Shown here one piece after another: positions 34,500 through 45,697 of a stretch of 64,000 nt of DNA. The notes below the pieces were generated by a model. It ran no database searches, was not told the origin of the DNA, and saw only the letters and a list, made by a program, of their open reading frames with translations. The number at the start of each line of letters is the position of its first letter. The stretch's first letter is position 1. Location of the stretch: contig JAOTON010001031.1 of NCBI GenBank assembly GCA_034440635.1, forward strand, positions 372,001 to 436,000, given 5' to 3'. The stretch is from Lepas anatifera. Taxonomy: Eukaryota; Arthropoda; Thecostraca; Lepadidae. The translations under genes and the position numbers were made by a program.

Positions 34500-35351
34500 G
34501 CTTAAGGGTGCGTTATCAATGTTAACCCTATGGGAGCATATTTCGTGAAATATCTCGTAAAGTAAGGTGGCCATCGTCTTGATTTTTTCACCAAAAGTAG
34601 ACAATATGTGTATCTTTACGGCAGTTGATATTTCAAGCCTGACGCATTTCTAATTTTTGTACAATTTGACGTTCTTTTTCCAAATTTCTCAAACTTGAAG
34701 TTTGAATAACTTTTTCCATATTATAATCATTGAAACAGTGTGGATGGGCGTATGTTCTTAGAGCCAGTCTCCACAACTCTGTTGTTTCACTTTTTCGAAA
34801 TTTCGTCTGATAAGAAAGATATAGGAAGCTGAATTTTGAAAGCATTTTCCAAAAATTAAGGGTAAAAATCGGGAAAACGGAAACAACAAAGTTTTGCGGC
34901 TATCTCTTCTGTACCATTCCCATACAAAATAAAATAACAAAAAAGGCTGGGCGAAAAAGTTATTTCAAGTTTTATCAAACTTACCCAATAGATGGCGCTG
35001 GCAGTACCGGATTCGCATGAGTCGCCGCCGAGGCAGGTCTGTTCATTCATGCTTTGGTGAATGGGACAGGAGCAGTGGTATTACCAGAAATACTTAAAGG
35101 TGGTTGATAGCAGAGAAACTGCAGTTAGAAGCAAAAGTGAATATATAAAAAAATGTGGATAGGAAATATTGAGCAAAAGGAGAGCATATAGCCTGATCTC
35201 CCCTTGGCTACGCCACTGGCACACGGACACCTGTTTACCGGCGTGACCGGTGCCTCTGCGCCTCGGGCGCGCGCCAGTCACGTGACAGCCGACTGAGGAC
35301 GGGATCCGGCTGCTGAGGCCCTGCTGAGTGGATAAAGACGTCTCCATTGAG
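34500..35351. other. Insert between gypsy 5' LTR and gag; no gene, one dispersed 130-bp repeat
   Basis: About 34855-34985 matches 35988-36115 (shared GGAAACGGAAACAACAAAGT and ACCATTCCCATACAAAA). On the minus strand both keep a phrase LYGNG, Glu-Glu, IAAKLCCFRF, but no larger ORF contains it. Confidence 0.5.
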
Positions 35352-35752
35352 CAGTGCCGGATCTAACCGGTCGGTTGGGGAGGGGGGCAAGGCAAAGTCG
35401 CAACAAACAAAAAAACGTCACACGGTGAAAAATGTTGCCGCAATATAATTTGACCCTAGCTTTTGGGGATGCCCAAGACGAAAGGCAAAAAACCATCACG
35501 GGATGAAAAATATGCGCACAATATGCTTGTTTTTGCTATCCACAGCCCAATGCTTACACTGAAGTTGACTGGTTCTGTTTGAAGTTTAGAGCTAAGGGAA
35601 CAAAAATCTCGGTTATGAACACAAGAGGAGTCGGGGCAAAAAGGAGGTCGATGACTTTGTGGGGGAAGGGGAAGGCAAAACATAGTTCTACCCCGAACTT
35701 GTCCGTTTGGGGGGGGTAAATATTTTTGCCCTCCCCTCTGGATCCGCCACAG
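35352..35752. mobile_element. hAT-type MITE (401 bp), CAGTGSCGGATCTA family
   Basis: The ends are CAGTGCCGGATCTAACCGG and TCTGGATCCGCCACAG. The flanks CCATTGAG (35344-35351) and CCATAGAG (35753-35760) agree at 7 of 8 bases. A truncated relative starts at 50,449. Confidence 0.8.
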
Positions 35753-36821
35753 CCATAGAGTATGCATGAACTTTGACTACCGTGTTGTCAAATCAAATAT
35801 TTGAAATGGGGGATATGAAGGCATTGTAAAAAAAACAATGGGATTCACCCTAACTAATATTACATCATCCCGGTCATCAAAACTGGTTCGGTTTTTACCA
35901 CCCCAACATTCAGTAATCTCCGCAAGGTGTTTTCTTATTGGATCGATGGTCTAGACGAGCGAGAGGTGAGCTACAATGATGTGTCCAGGGTAAAAATCGA
36001 GGAAACGGAAACAACAAAGTTTTGCGGCTATCTCTTCCATACCATTCCCATACAAAACAAAAATTAAAAAAGGTTCGGCGAAAACGTTTTTTTCAAGTTC
36101 TATAAAACAGTTTTCAAGTTTTATAATGAAATCTGTACTTCTGTCTTTGAAAAACTTCGAAGAATCTATAATGGTGCACCGCACCTGCTCGTACCCGGAA
36201 GTGAAATCTAGCAGCTGATGTTTCATCATTTTAAGTCAGCCTAACAATTTGTTGTCTCTCAAAAACCAGCCAAAACCATGATCTCAAAAACCATGATCTC
36301 AAAAACCATGTCACCAAAAACATGTCTTACAATTTCCAAACTGAGACGAAAGCATCAGACTTCACCCGACCGATTATCCATTCATGATTGACGATATTTC
36401 GGTAACTTCTGTATTCCATTACCGAGAGAAATAGCTACTTGTCTTATTAAATGATATCGTGGTAATTAGACGAAAATGGCTACTTCGGGCTTGCAAACGT
36501 CCCCCCAGAAAAAATACTCGGGAATTTTAGAATGACTAACCAACCGAGGAGAGAGAGGGGGACAAAAGCTCCGACGGGAGCGTTTATCTCTACAGGGGAG
36601 CATCGCTCAGGGGGTGATGTTTTCGTCGAAAGCAGCCGAAGTGTAGCCTTTAACAAAATTCGAATATTTAAGTGGGACTGATGTTTTAAATCAAAGCAAC
36701 CATGTATTATTTTTGTGCTCTAAAACACAAAATGAATAAAATAAAGCAATTTTAAATAAGTCAGGAGGAAGAAATTGGAGCAACACTATTCAGTTATCAC
36801 ACATTTGTATTTACTAAGAGG
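35753..36821. other. No gene; second copy of the 130-bp repeat at 35988-36115
   Basis: Apart from that repeat and AAAAACCATG(A/T) short repeats near 36260-36310, nothing is recognised. Confidence 0.4.
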
Positions 36822-37106
36822 CAGGGGCGTAGCCAGGATTTCGCTCGGGAGGGGGGGGCGGGCGGTGCCCCGAAAAGGGCCCCTGCGACAGCGCCAAAAG
36901 GGCCCTGATGGGTAAAAAGGGCCCTGCGTGTTACAGAATAGAGTGCTGAAGAGGGCTTGAGAGGGCCCTGTCTGGTATGAAATTTCAAATTTGGCCACAG
37001 AGCATAGTGGGGGCGAGCCGCGCTTCGCGCGGTCCGTGCCCTCAGGGGGCCCTTGGGCCCTAAGGGGGCGGCTGTCCCTGCCGCCTCCTCCTTGGCTACG
37101 CCCGTG
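36822..37106. mobile_element. hAT-type MITE (285 bp), CAGGGGCGTAGCC family
   Basis: Same family as 22,272-22,550. The 8-bp target duplication CTAAGAGG lies at 36814-36821 and 37107-37114. The inverted ends are CAGGGGCGTAGCCAGG and TTGGCTACGCCCGTG. Confidence 0.93.
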
Positions 37107-40100
37107 CTAAGAGGTCTCATTAAAACATGAATGGGGCTTTGCGAATTCTACCTATATTTTTACATTACGATTGCTGTAATATCCCAATTATATGACTGAC
37201 TAATAAAGAATACATAGCATGATCAGGGGGACTGAGCATCATACTAAGCCGATGGCTACCACAGGATTTGGACCCTAAAACAGTCAATTATGTGCAGACC
37301 CTACATTGTCACAGTCATGGATGCAGTTTTTTGCCTATGCAACAATACCGGAAATCATGGATCTGCCGATGTGATCCTTGCTCCAATTGGTCCCATTGAT
37401 CCGACGGAGTGAAGATAATTCTTCATGACATACGAAGAAGATTCAACACAAAGTCGTCATTTGTGAAATGCATTCCTGTGTTCACTTCCTTGCTATCGCT
37501 CGCAAGCTCACTCTGTCTGATGACCACATTTCAAGCACGTCCTTTCTTTCAAGTCTTGCCTTCTCTTGTGGACCAGTGAGGGTTACTAACAGGCTGCAAT
37601 CACAAACAGAGTCTCAGGTGAGACCAGGACATTTCACTTCCAGCAAAAATGTCTATTTCGTTTTTAATGGATTTGTGGGCACATTAAATTTTCTAGTGTG
37701 ATTAACTCGCAGCAAAAATAGGCCAGAATCTGGTTAGCTTTCAGTTTTGCAGTGGGAAATGTAGTGCCAGAGTTGGAGGCTGAAGGTCTATGGCCCCCTC
37801 ACTTCCTGGCTTGTTGCGACCTGCCTGGCCGAAGCGGGATGGCGCACATTGTTCTGCAACTGGACAATATGAGCCTTCATGAGTCTACTCACATATGAAA
37901 TGTTGCTGCGTTGGTGTTTTTTTAATCAATGTGGCTTCATATTTTTCACATGTTTGTTTAAAAATGAGCGCCCCGCAAATTTTCCATGATATAGTTTATT
38001 TTGGACATCCGTTCAAAATTTCGTCGCAATCAGGTCACTGTCTGCGGTCAAGAAATCAGCTGAAAAAATTTCATAGTCGCAGCTCAACAAAATCGTACCG
38101 GAAGCTACGTGGGCGTGTTTTCGAAATAATATTGACAGAATAGACCATTTTTAACACATTTAAAGTACAAATGAAGAATAGGCGGAGCTACTTGTACCTG
38201 ATTTGTGTCTAATGGCCTAGTTGACCCAAGACGGCGTTTTTACCGACGTGAGCTGTGTGCAAGGTCTAAAATACAACCTTACCAGCAGCCGGAAGATCCG
38301 CACTTTTATGGAGATACCACTGTTACCAGCGCAAGTGTAAATGTGAAATGATTTTGATCCATGGCGTCCGCGGAATACACTACAAGGGGAACTTGCGACG
38401 GCTGCTGGAGGGAAGACCTTTGCTGACAAAGAACAGAGTGGGAAGGTGACACTCAGAAAAAAGACGCGTTCAGTATGTGGATAATCTTTCAGATTTCACA
38501 GCACTCCACTCCGCAGTGTCTCAAAACTGGTTTTGCATTGGGATACTGAGTGTAAAATTCACGCTTGAAAATATGGAAGGCGAGTAGAAAGTCCAAACGC
38601 TATAATATTGTGGGAGTTAGTTGAAACTCGATTACAGCCCTTACTTATATTTGGCGCGTTTTTCATCAAATTTGTTCTTCCTTCCACACTAGATGATTTT
38701 ATATATACTAGGATTATTGAACTATGCTAAAAAAATCCCCAGGAAAAGTGTTTGGAAAAGTGAGTTAGAAAAAATGAAGGGAAAAAGTGAAGGGGAAATT
38801 CAGGGCGCCTGGGTGTCACACTCTACTAAGCATTCTAGGATTGAGATCATTGTGCCTCCATCGCCATTATCAAGGATGACACTCTCCGTTCAGCGGAATA
38901 CAAACGGCAGAGCGCCAGGCTCTACCAATATCAGTAAGACCCATTTCTGGCCACCACGAGCTGGAGTGACAAGATCTTTCAGGGGAAAAGAAAGCAGTGA
39001 TTGTCCTGTGAGCAGAGTGCTAGCGACCACGACTTCAGGGCAGAAATTAACTCAACTAGTGTGTCCCCGTAGAACACTCCTCATAAGGAAAGGCAAGCAA
39101 TCGTGCGAGTCAGATTTCTGTATCATATTCTGCCAGCACCTGTTATCACCGAGGCTGGTGACTAGGGTGTCCTCCCCGTAGGTGGATCCAGGATTGCCGA
39201 TCAGGGGGGGGGGCAGTTTCCCGAGGGGCGCCATTTGGACCAGGGGTTGCCACTTTTGACCGACAAAACCCATCAGTTGGGCGCAAAATCCTATCGGTTG
39301 GCACCGATTTTTGCATCCTGGGGGGATGGAAAGCGACATTTCAGCGGGAGTCTTACTAAAGACGTCACGTTTTTCTTGCAATGAAAATGGAAGGACTGAG
39401 GTCAGTTTTGATTCAATTGTCGAGTTTGTCGCACCTGTTTTAGATTTGTCTCTGCCAAGAATTTTTATGATGGGCAAAATATCGGCAAAATATTTTTTAT
39501 GATACTCCCGTCATGGAACCTCCCTGAAGCTGGTTTCTAAACATATTGCTATTTTTGGTATTTGTGCATATCTCGTACATACCGGGTGGAGATAATTTAT
39601 TCATCGCGCAATACTTAGAAAAAATGTCACACTACAATATCATAAGAAGATAATGATAGCCACTAATTCGTACCCGCAAGATCTAGCTACTTGTATAAAA
39701 AACAGGACCAACAGACTCACGGAAACATCTCCACTCAGCCGACCAAACCGACTACCGAAAAGACTGGGCTGACGGCCAACGCCTATGCCTTGGATCACCC
39801 AAGCTGATCGAGGCTGCAATTCGGGTATCCAAGCCCGGGAAATCATCACAAAAACGGTCCCGAAGACAGCCACCTCCGGTCCCGAGAGGGGGCCAGGTGG
39901 GACCTGGACGGCGGGGACGGCGCAACGGCGTGGGTCCTCGCCACAAATCGGCTGTCATCCAAACCGGAATCGCCAGAGCTTCCTTCGGTGATTGGAGCGA
40001 CTTTAACGAAGCGCCTCCCAGATGGATATCTTTATTCGACGGCCGGAACAATCATCATCATCATCACATTTCAGAGGGCGCCATCAACCTTTCAGGGGGC

Positions 40101-42344
40101 GCCATGACCATTTCAGGGGGCTCCGAGGGTTGATAGAGGGGGAACGTGCCCCTCTTTGCCCCCTGGATCTGCGTATGATCCTCCCACTTTGGGGCAGCCA
40201 TGTGAGAACTTGGGGGTCTCGTTTCTTAGTCCATCAGCTTTATCTTATTCAATGTTCCGAATTTTCGACCGGTAAACCCTCTTCACCCTCGGGGCTTGAA
40301 GCTCAAGCCCGATGCAATTATTTGCTGCTGATGTTGCCACTTTGCAGTTTGTTAGCAAAATATCAGTTTATTCTGCTTTTTGCTGTGATGTATACATATA
40401 TTTTGGTCCCCTGACAAAGTAACGTGTTTTCTGTATCCTTTAGACTCCATAAAAGTCATTTTTGGACCTGTAAATTTCCAGAAAGAGGGTACTTTCTCGC
40501 CCAATTGAACTACGGCTTTCCCTGAAATGATCACGATACTCCTTGAAATGGCTAATGACGCCCCACTGAAATTTTTCAGGGGAGGTGGTGTTGCATCACC
40601 CACTAATGCTTGCCGAATATTTCAGGATCGTCGTTCAGGTCTTGAAAATCTATACGGACTATAGAACATTTATTGTGCGTGTTTTGCACGAACATACCTT
40701 TAGCTCCTAACATCAGGGAACTATTGCCTCATGACTGGAGGCATGTGAGGGTTATTTGGACGTCAGGACACGTTTTCACACGAATCTCTCACGGTTCCTC
40801 TCCTCATAAAAAGGTCACACAAACAATTCAAAAATCCAATGATAATGGTGTGTGGACTCCAATGAATCACATCAGTCTTAATCCATTAGTCAGAGCTGAG
40901 GGCTTATCCATAAATTACGTTACATGTATTCTTATAATTCTAACCCCCCCTCATGGTAATACTTTCTTACGCCCTGTTGTAACGTCTAACAAAACGGTTG
41001 CTGACTTCCCGCTCCCCCTTGTTTTTCCTTCTGTACTTTATGGACGGTCTCTTATATGTTTCGGAGACCATCTTTCGATACTGTCCTAGGTCAGGGCCTA
41101 TACCTAAAGAAACTGCTTCCAATACATTACAAAGGCTTTGGTTTATATCGAACTGATGTGGTCAGAAAGGGTCTGGTTGGGATTGAGACCGTACACGTGT
41201 TTTGTCGATTACAACACAAGCTATCCTATGATCAGAAACACCTCTCGATCACAGTGAGGAAAACTCCGCACATGATCGAGGGATACAACGCCACCCCCCC
41301 ATCTCCGAGCATCAGAACAATTTTCCACAATAAATACCTTGGTAAACACATGGAGCTGCGCGCCTCAGGGTTCGGTGGGTGAGCAAGTCAGTGAGTCCCG
41401 TACGAACGCACGTCCCTTTCCGTGACCGCCATGGGGCGGGGAATCACTAAGAAAACCCCAAGGCGATCACAAATGCGGGCACCCGGCTCATGTGTCATGT
41501 GTATGTGCGTGTGTGTGTTTACACGCGCACGGAAAATGACAAACCACCGGTGCAAGGCGGGCTGAGCAATAATGCTAAGAAACGATAGCCTTCAAAAGAA
41601 GAGACTATAAATTTACAAAGTTAGGACCCTCCGCATAGAGAGGGGATGTAATGTGACGGGGTAGGACGACGTTTTTTATATTTTTTCGGGATGGAAGAAG
41701 TCGTTACATTTCCCTGAGGTTGTCACGGGAAAAGTAAACAAGGATGTTACGGAAATATTTGATATATTTACCAGGATGGAAAAGGACTAGCTTAGTTTGG
41801 GAGGAAGAAAGTGGGTCCACAAGGTTTGGTCACAAAAGTGGACGAAGTGGGAAGTGGTCGAGGATCCTACAGCTGACTAGCTGCTAACTGACGCAAAGAG
41901 CGTAGCCAATCCACAGCCATGCTTGAACTGTCATTTGGCTAGCTTTGGTCCATCCCAGGTGACAGTTGTGCGAGCTGCAACCTCTTTCTTATCTAGAGAA
42001 ATCAAGACATTTGCCCAATAGCAGTCTGCTCTCGGAGAACTACTGGGCCCGCCCCTGCAAGAGCACCTGTTACTGCGACCAGTCTGACCTTGCCCGCAGC
42101 GGTTCTTGGTGACCTGAAGGGTCGTAAAGCGTGGAATGCGGAAGCGTACTACGGTTTACAACCAACGCGTCACGTGGGTGGTCTGTGTATCGAAATGAAT
42201 GAACGAATGACCTGACATCTGATGTTGGGGAAACAGGGTATAAGTTCTGACGGGTCATGTCGTGTGGTGCATGTGTCGAGGGTAACGCACCCTAAAACTC
42301 TAGATTTCTACGACAGAAAAATCACTCTTCACAAGGATTCTGCA
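37107..42344. other. Inside the gypsy span; no gene recognised, MITE-like pieces
   Basis: Five kilobases without a supported gene. A MITE end (TAGGTGGATCCAGGATTGCC) starts near 39179 and a MITE-like end (GGGGGCGCCATGACC to CCCCTGGATCTGCG) lies at about 40070-40175. These may be the two ends of one insert. ORFs of up to 162 codons (38.7-39.2, 39.8-40.4, 41.1-41.4 kb) carry no domain I recognise. Confidence 0.4.
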
Positions 42345-42354
42345 GGCTGCGCCA
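42345..42354 (-). promoter_or_regulatory. Gypsy primer-binding site
   Basis: The element strand reads TGGCGCAGCC immediately after the CA that ends the 5' LTR. TGG is the complement of a tRNA CCA end, as expected. The priming tRNA is not identified. Confidence 0.7.
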
Positions 42355-42535
42355 TGTTCCGAGCTCGCTTCAGCTGACGACCCAAACCCGGCGAGTGTCT
42401 GTGAGCTACTGTATTGGGCGACTGACCCGGCACACGGCGGTGGCGGCCGCACCGCCTGAGGCAGTGACCGACCGGGCGAGCGGTAGTGGTGCCAAACAAC
42501 ATCACTGTACAAGTGGTTCCAAATATCACCGTACA
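42355..42535 (-). repeat. 5' LTR of the gypsy element
   Basis: 181 bp, 178 identical to the 3' LTR. TSD GTTTT at 42536-42540. Right flank GCCCTTAAAATAAGC continues R1 copy B. Confidence 0.9.
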
Positions 42536-42866
42536 GTTTTGCCCTTAAAATAAGCAGCTCAAGATAGCGTCGGACAATTAAAACTTGTAAAACTGTTGTC
42601 GTTGGCACCTTTTGGTCCGGAGTCGTCAAAAGTAATTCGTTTTGACGGAATCCTGTAACTGCGGCTAACAGTTTTCTCATTGCGCCCACCTAAAGGGAAT
42701 AACACATTTGTTACAGAACGGAGCAATTGCAAATCATGTTAGTTAGTTAGTTAGTTAGGGTTTTAAGGCGTTTTGAACTTCCCGCCTCTAAATCTTATGG
42801 TCTAATGCATGGTCTAACATCTGTCAAGTTAAGAAAGCCATAACAGCTGCCCTCATCGTCAGCGAA
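42536..42866. repeat. R1 repeat copy B, right part
   Basis: It resumes the alignment with copy A at about 53,111 (AAAATAAGC, then GACAATTAAAACTT, then GGAGCAATTGCAAATC). A TTAG microrepeat and about 30 bp of unmatched sequence lie inside. Confidence 0.85.
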
Positions 42867-43441
42867 GTTCACATTTCATTAGAGTCCTCTCTCAAACTCT
42901 CCCGTTCTAGAGGCAACCCTTAGTACGGGGGATACATTTTGGCCTAGATCATCAACAAGAACCAATTCCTTTGTAAGGATTCAAAAGTTGCACTTTGCAC
43001 CGCTTGGTCCGGCATGTGATATCAGTAACTACCACAGTTCCAGTAAATTGGAAATCATTCTCTACTAAGATTAAATCGACGACCATTGACCTTTAATAAT
43101 AACTTTAACAATGAACACGTCACCCTGGCTCATGATATAGAAAACAAAAAAACACTGTAGCCTGCAAACAATTTTTTACCGAAAATTAAAAGCTTTGACA
43201 TTCTCCAAAATGTGTTTACCCTGGAGTAGAAAAACTCTGCAGACTGGAAATCAGCGACAGCAACTTTTCTGACCCAGCATATCCACAAATCGAGCTTATT
43301 TAATAAACTCGTTTCCAGGGATATCAACTCCACACGGTGCAGACACCTTACTCATATATCCACCCACATAAATAGAATGTCTCTGTCACCCTGCCCTGCC
43401 GACTATCGCAAACATCCCTCCCACTGCACATGGGAGTTATA
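42867..43441. other. No gene recognised
   Basis: Mixed sequence between R1 copy B and R2 copy 2. Confidence 0.4.
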
Positions 43442-43992
43442 ATCCGTCTCGCGACCCCTCCCCACCGGCGTTTCAACTCGGCGTCGGCGGTCGCCAGCGT
43501 GACCCCGCTCACCTCTGTAGCCCGCAGGCATACGTTGCCGGCGGACAGCGGCCGCTGATTGGTGGAGGCGCGTTCACTTGCACTGCGAGAAATTTAGCGG
43601 ACATATATGAATGAAAATGGCAGCGTCTTAAAGCATGCACCAGGAAATCTATGTTAAGTGTCATTTTCAGACATTCATTACTAATACTTTTCCTCTATTG
43701 GCTTGATTATTTGCTTTGTTATCCAACGCTGCTTTTCGGTACAGGCAAGACGGCGGCGGAGTCGGCACAGGCCAGCCGGCAGCCGAGTTCGCTGAAGTCA
43801 GGAGCGTCGCAGTGGGTTTCTACTGAGTGGAGAGGAACGGGGCCCGGCCCGAAGGTAACCGAAAGAGGAAGGACGGGGAACGTTTGTGACTTAGAACTAA
43901 TAATCACCTGGCACCCTCAAACCTGGCAGCTCTACCCTGGACCCATGGCTCAGAAGACAGGAACGCTACCCTCTGAGCCATGCAGCCCCACT
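43442..43992 (-). repeat. R2 repeat copy 2, left part, with SINE-like head
   Basis: It aligns closely with 26,390-26,930, including the tRNA-like segment on the minus strand (43,990-43,908: TGGCTCAGAGGGTAGCG, then GGTTTGAGGGTGCC). It stops at GCCCCACT, where the 5.65-kb insertion begins. Confidence 0.85.
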
Positions 43993-43993
43993 C

Positions 43994-44810
43994 GACCTGT
44001 TCATATTAGACCTTTGTCTTCAAAAGTGTTCAAACTGATACTTTTCCCGTTCTTCAAGGTCTCAATGAACGGAATATAGCCTTTATTTTGCTCTTGGACC
44101 TTTGCTATGCCTGCCTCAAAAGCCATATAGTTTATTTGTTGAAGTTTAAAAAAACACTGCTAAATTCGGGATATTTAGTCATTGTTTGAATTATACCTTC
44201 CTAGAGGATGATGCTATAGCGTAAAAAATGCTGCCAAATGAAAGCTAATGCATCTTTTCTCATTCTACCCAAGTCTTAATTTTTTCTGTCGGGTCATCTC
44301 AGGTCACAGAGATATTTAAGGTCACGTGACCCGACCTCAAAACCCGAAATCACGAGTTTAATGCGGTGCCAAGGGATTAAGTGTCAACCGATTAGTTTGA
44401 AACTGCTTCAGCAGCACGCAGACATCATGGGCTACACATCTGCACATAATAATAATCATTTTTTGCCTAAGATGGGGTCAATTTTGAGGTCACCCCATTA
44501 TAAGGATATGAATAAAAATGCAACAGGCCGGTTTTTAAGCCAAATATGGCATGAACAAGTTCTTACTGCTTCTGCCGTATAGTCTTGATACGTGTATGGC
44601 TCTCAAGTTGTTATTTTAAGTGTTTGACCTTTCAGAGGTCATCTAAGGTCACCTCGAGGTAATATATTCAAAGGACAATAACTCATCACCAAATTGAGAT
44701 AGAGCGGCCATTTTTATTTCATACTGCGCTTGTCTTGTCACGGGGATTTGATTGAAATAACATATGAGCATACCAGGTCACGGTGTAAGCTTGACTTAGG
44801 TCAAGGTCAG
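43994..44810. repeat. Left long inverted repeat of the CRHH unit
   Basis: It matches the complement of 48,826-49,636. The outer half is AT-rich; the inner half (from 44,290) is AGGTCA-rich and resembles the inside of the TTAA element at 10,532 (for example GAGMTAGAGCGG, then CTTGTCAC). AGGTCA-rich sequence continues to about 45,010. Confidence 0.85.
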
Positions 44811-45371
44811 GTCACTTTTACTAATTGACCTTTGAAAGTCATTTTATGCATTATTCCATTGGCCACGACGAGGGGAATTCAATTATACCAAAATATATTT
44901 TCTAGCTCATTCAGTCAGAATGTATCGGGGGAAAACTAAAAATACCCATTGTAAGCCTTTTTGGCGGTCTGTGACCTCTGTTGACCTCAATATTGACCTA
45001 AACCAGAAATTTCTCTCCGCCATGTCAACACGGTTCGTACGCCACGCAGTCATGCAATGTTTTCACACAATTTTGTAGAAAGGAGTGGGTAAGGCTCAGA
45101 GAGCGCACTTTGCCCCTCAAAAGGCGATCTTTATCACCCAAGGCCGCTTAGTGTCGTTGAGGGGGATGCAGATTCTTGGCTTGCAGACCTAGTATAAACT
45201 CATTTTTTAGAGGTGCCCCCGCCCCCTTGAACCCGTCTCTGATCCACGTTAAACTTACTAAAGGTAAAGATAATGGTACAATGAGCCATTCATATATTTG
45301 ATTTCTTTCTACTTGACACGACAATGGTGTACATTAGCTGTACACGAATCTTTGCATATTTACTATTAGGT

Positions 45372-45584
45372 GCATAGGCGGATCCGGATTGCCGATGGGG
45401 GCACCTTCGGGGGCCAACCGGACGGGGGCGCCATCCGGACCAGGGGCGCCACTTTGCCGAAAAGCTATCGGTGGGCGCCAATCCATCGGTGGGCGCCGAC
45501 TTTGGCATCCTGGGGGGGGAGCGACATTTCGGGGCGCATGACCTTTCGGGCGCGGGTCGATCGGGGCCCCCCGATCCTTGATTA
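45372..45584. mobile_element. MITE, CATAGGCGGATCC family, inside the CRHH unit
   Basis: It starts CATAGGCGGATCCGGATTGCC and ends GGGGCCCCCCGATCCTTGA. The flanks TTAGGTGC and TTAGGTGT suggest an 8-bp duplication with one mismatch. Related starts occur at 39,179 and 60,944. Confidence 0.65.
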
Positions 45585-45697
45585 GGTGTGTGTCTTTAGA
45601 TGGGACACGACAAAAATGACATAGAAGTATGATAACACTACTAACACCATCATTGTGTAAGAAACTGTCACATAGGATGACACTCAACCATGCATTG

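Larger units (their letters stand above)
28930..42535 (-). mobile_element. Ty3/gypsy LTR retrotransposon with nested insertions
   Basis: Two 181-bp LTRs (28930-29110 and 42355-42535) start TG and end CA in element orientation and differ at three positions. The element is bordered by GTTTT on both sides (28925-28929, 42536-42540). The R1 repeat is continuous across it when compared with copy A near 53,110. Order on the minus strand is 5' LTR, primer-binding site, gag, protease, RT-RNase H, integrase, polypurine tract, 3' LTR. The 13.6-kb span is far above the usual 5-7 kb: about 7.8 kb lies between 5' LTR and gag and 1.6 kb between gag and protease, containing MITEs. Coding parts are frameshifted. 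Confidence 0.88.

Noticed and set aside
38693..39181. 162-codon plus-strand ORF as a gene
   Set aside because: No recognisable domain or homologue, no supporting context, and it lies within the gypsy span among repeats.
42355..42535. Solo LTR
   Set aside because: The target duplication and the continuing R1 repeat pair it with the LTR at 28,930, and a primer-binding site adjoins it.
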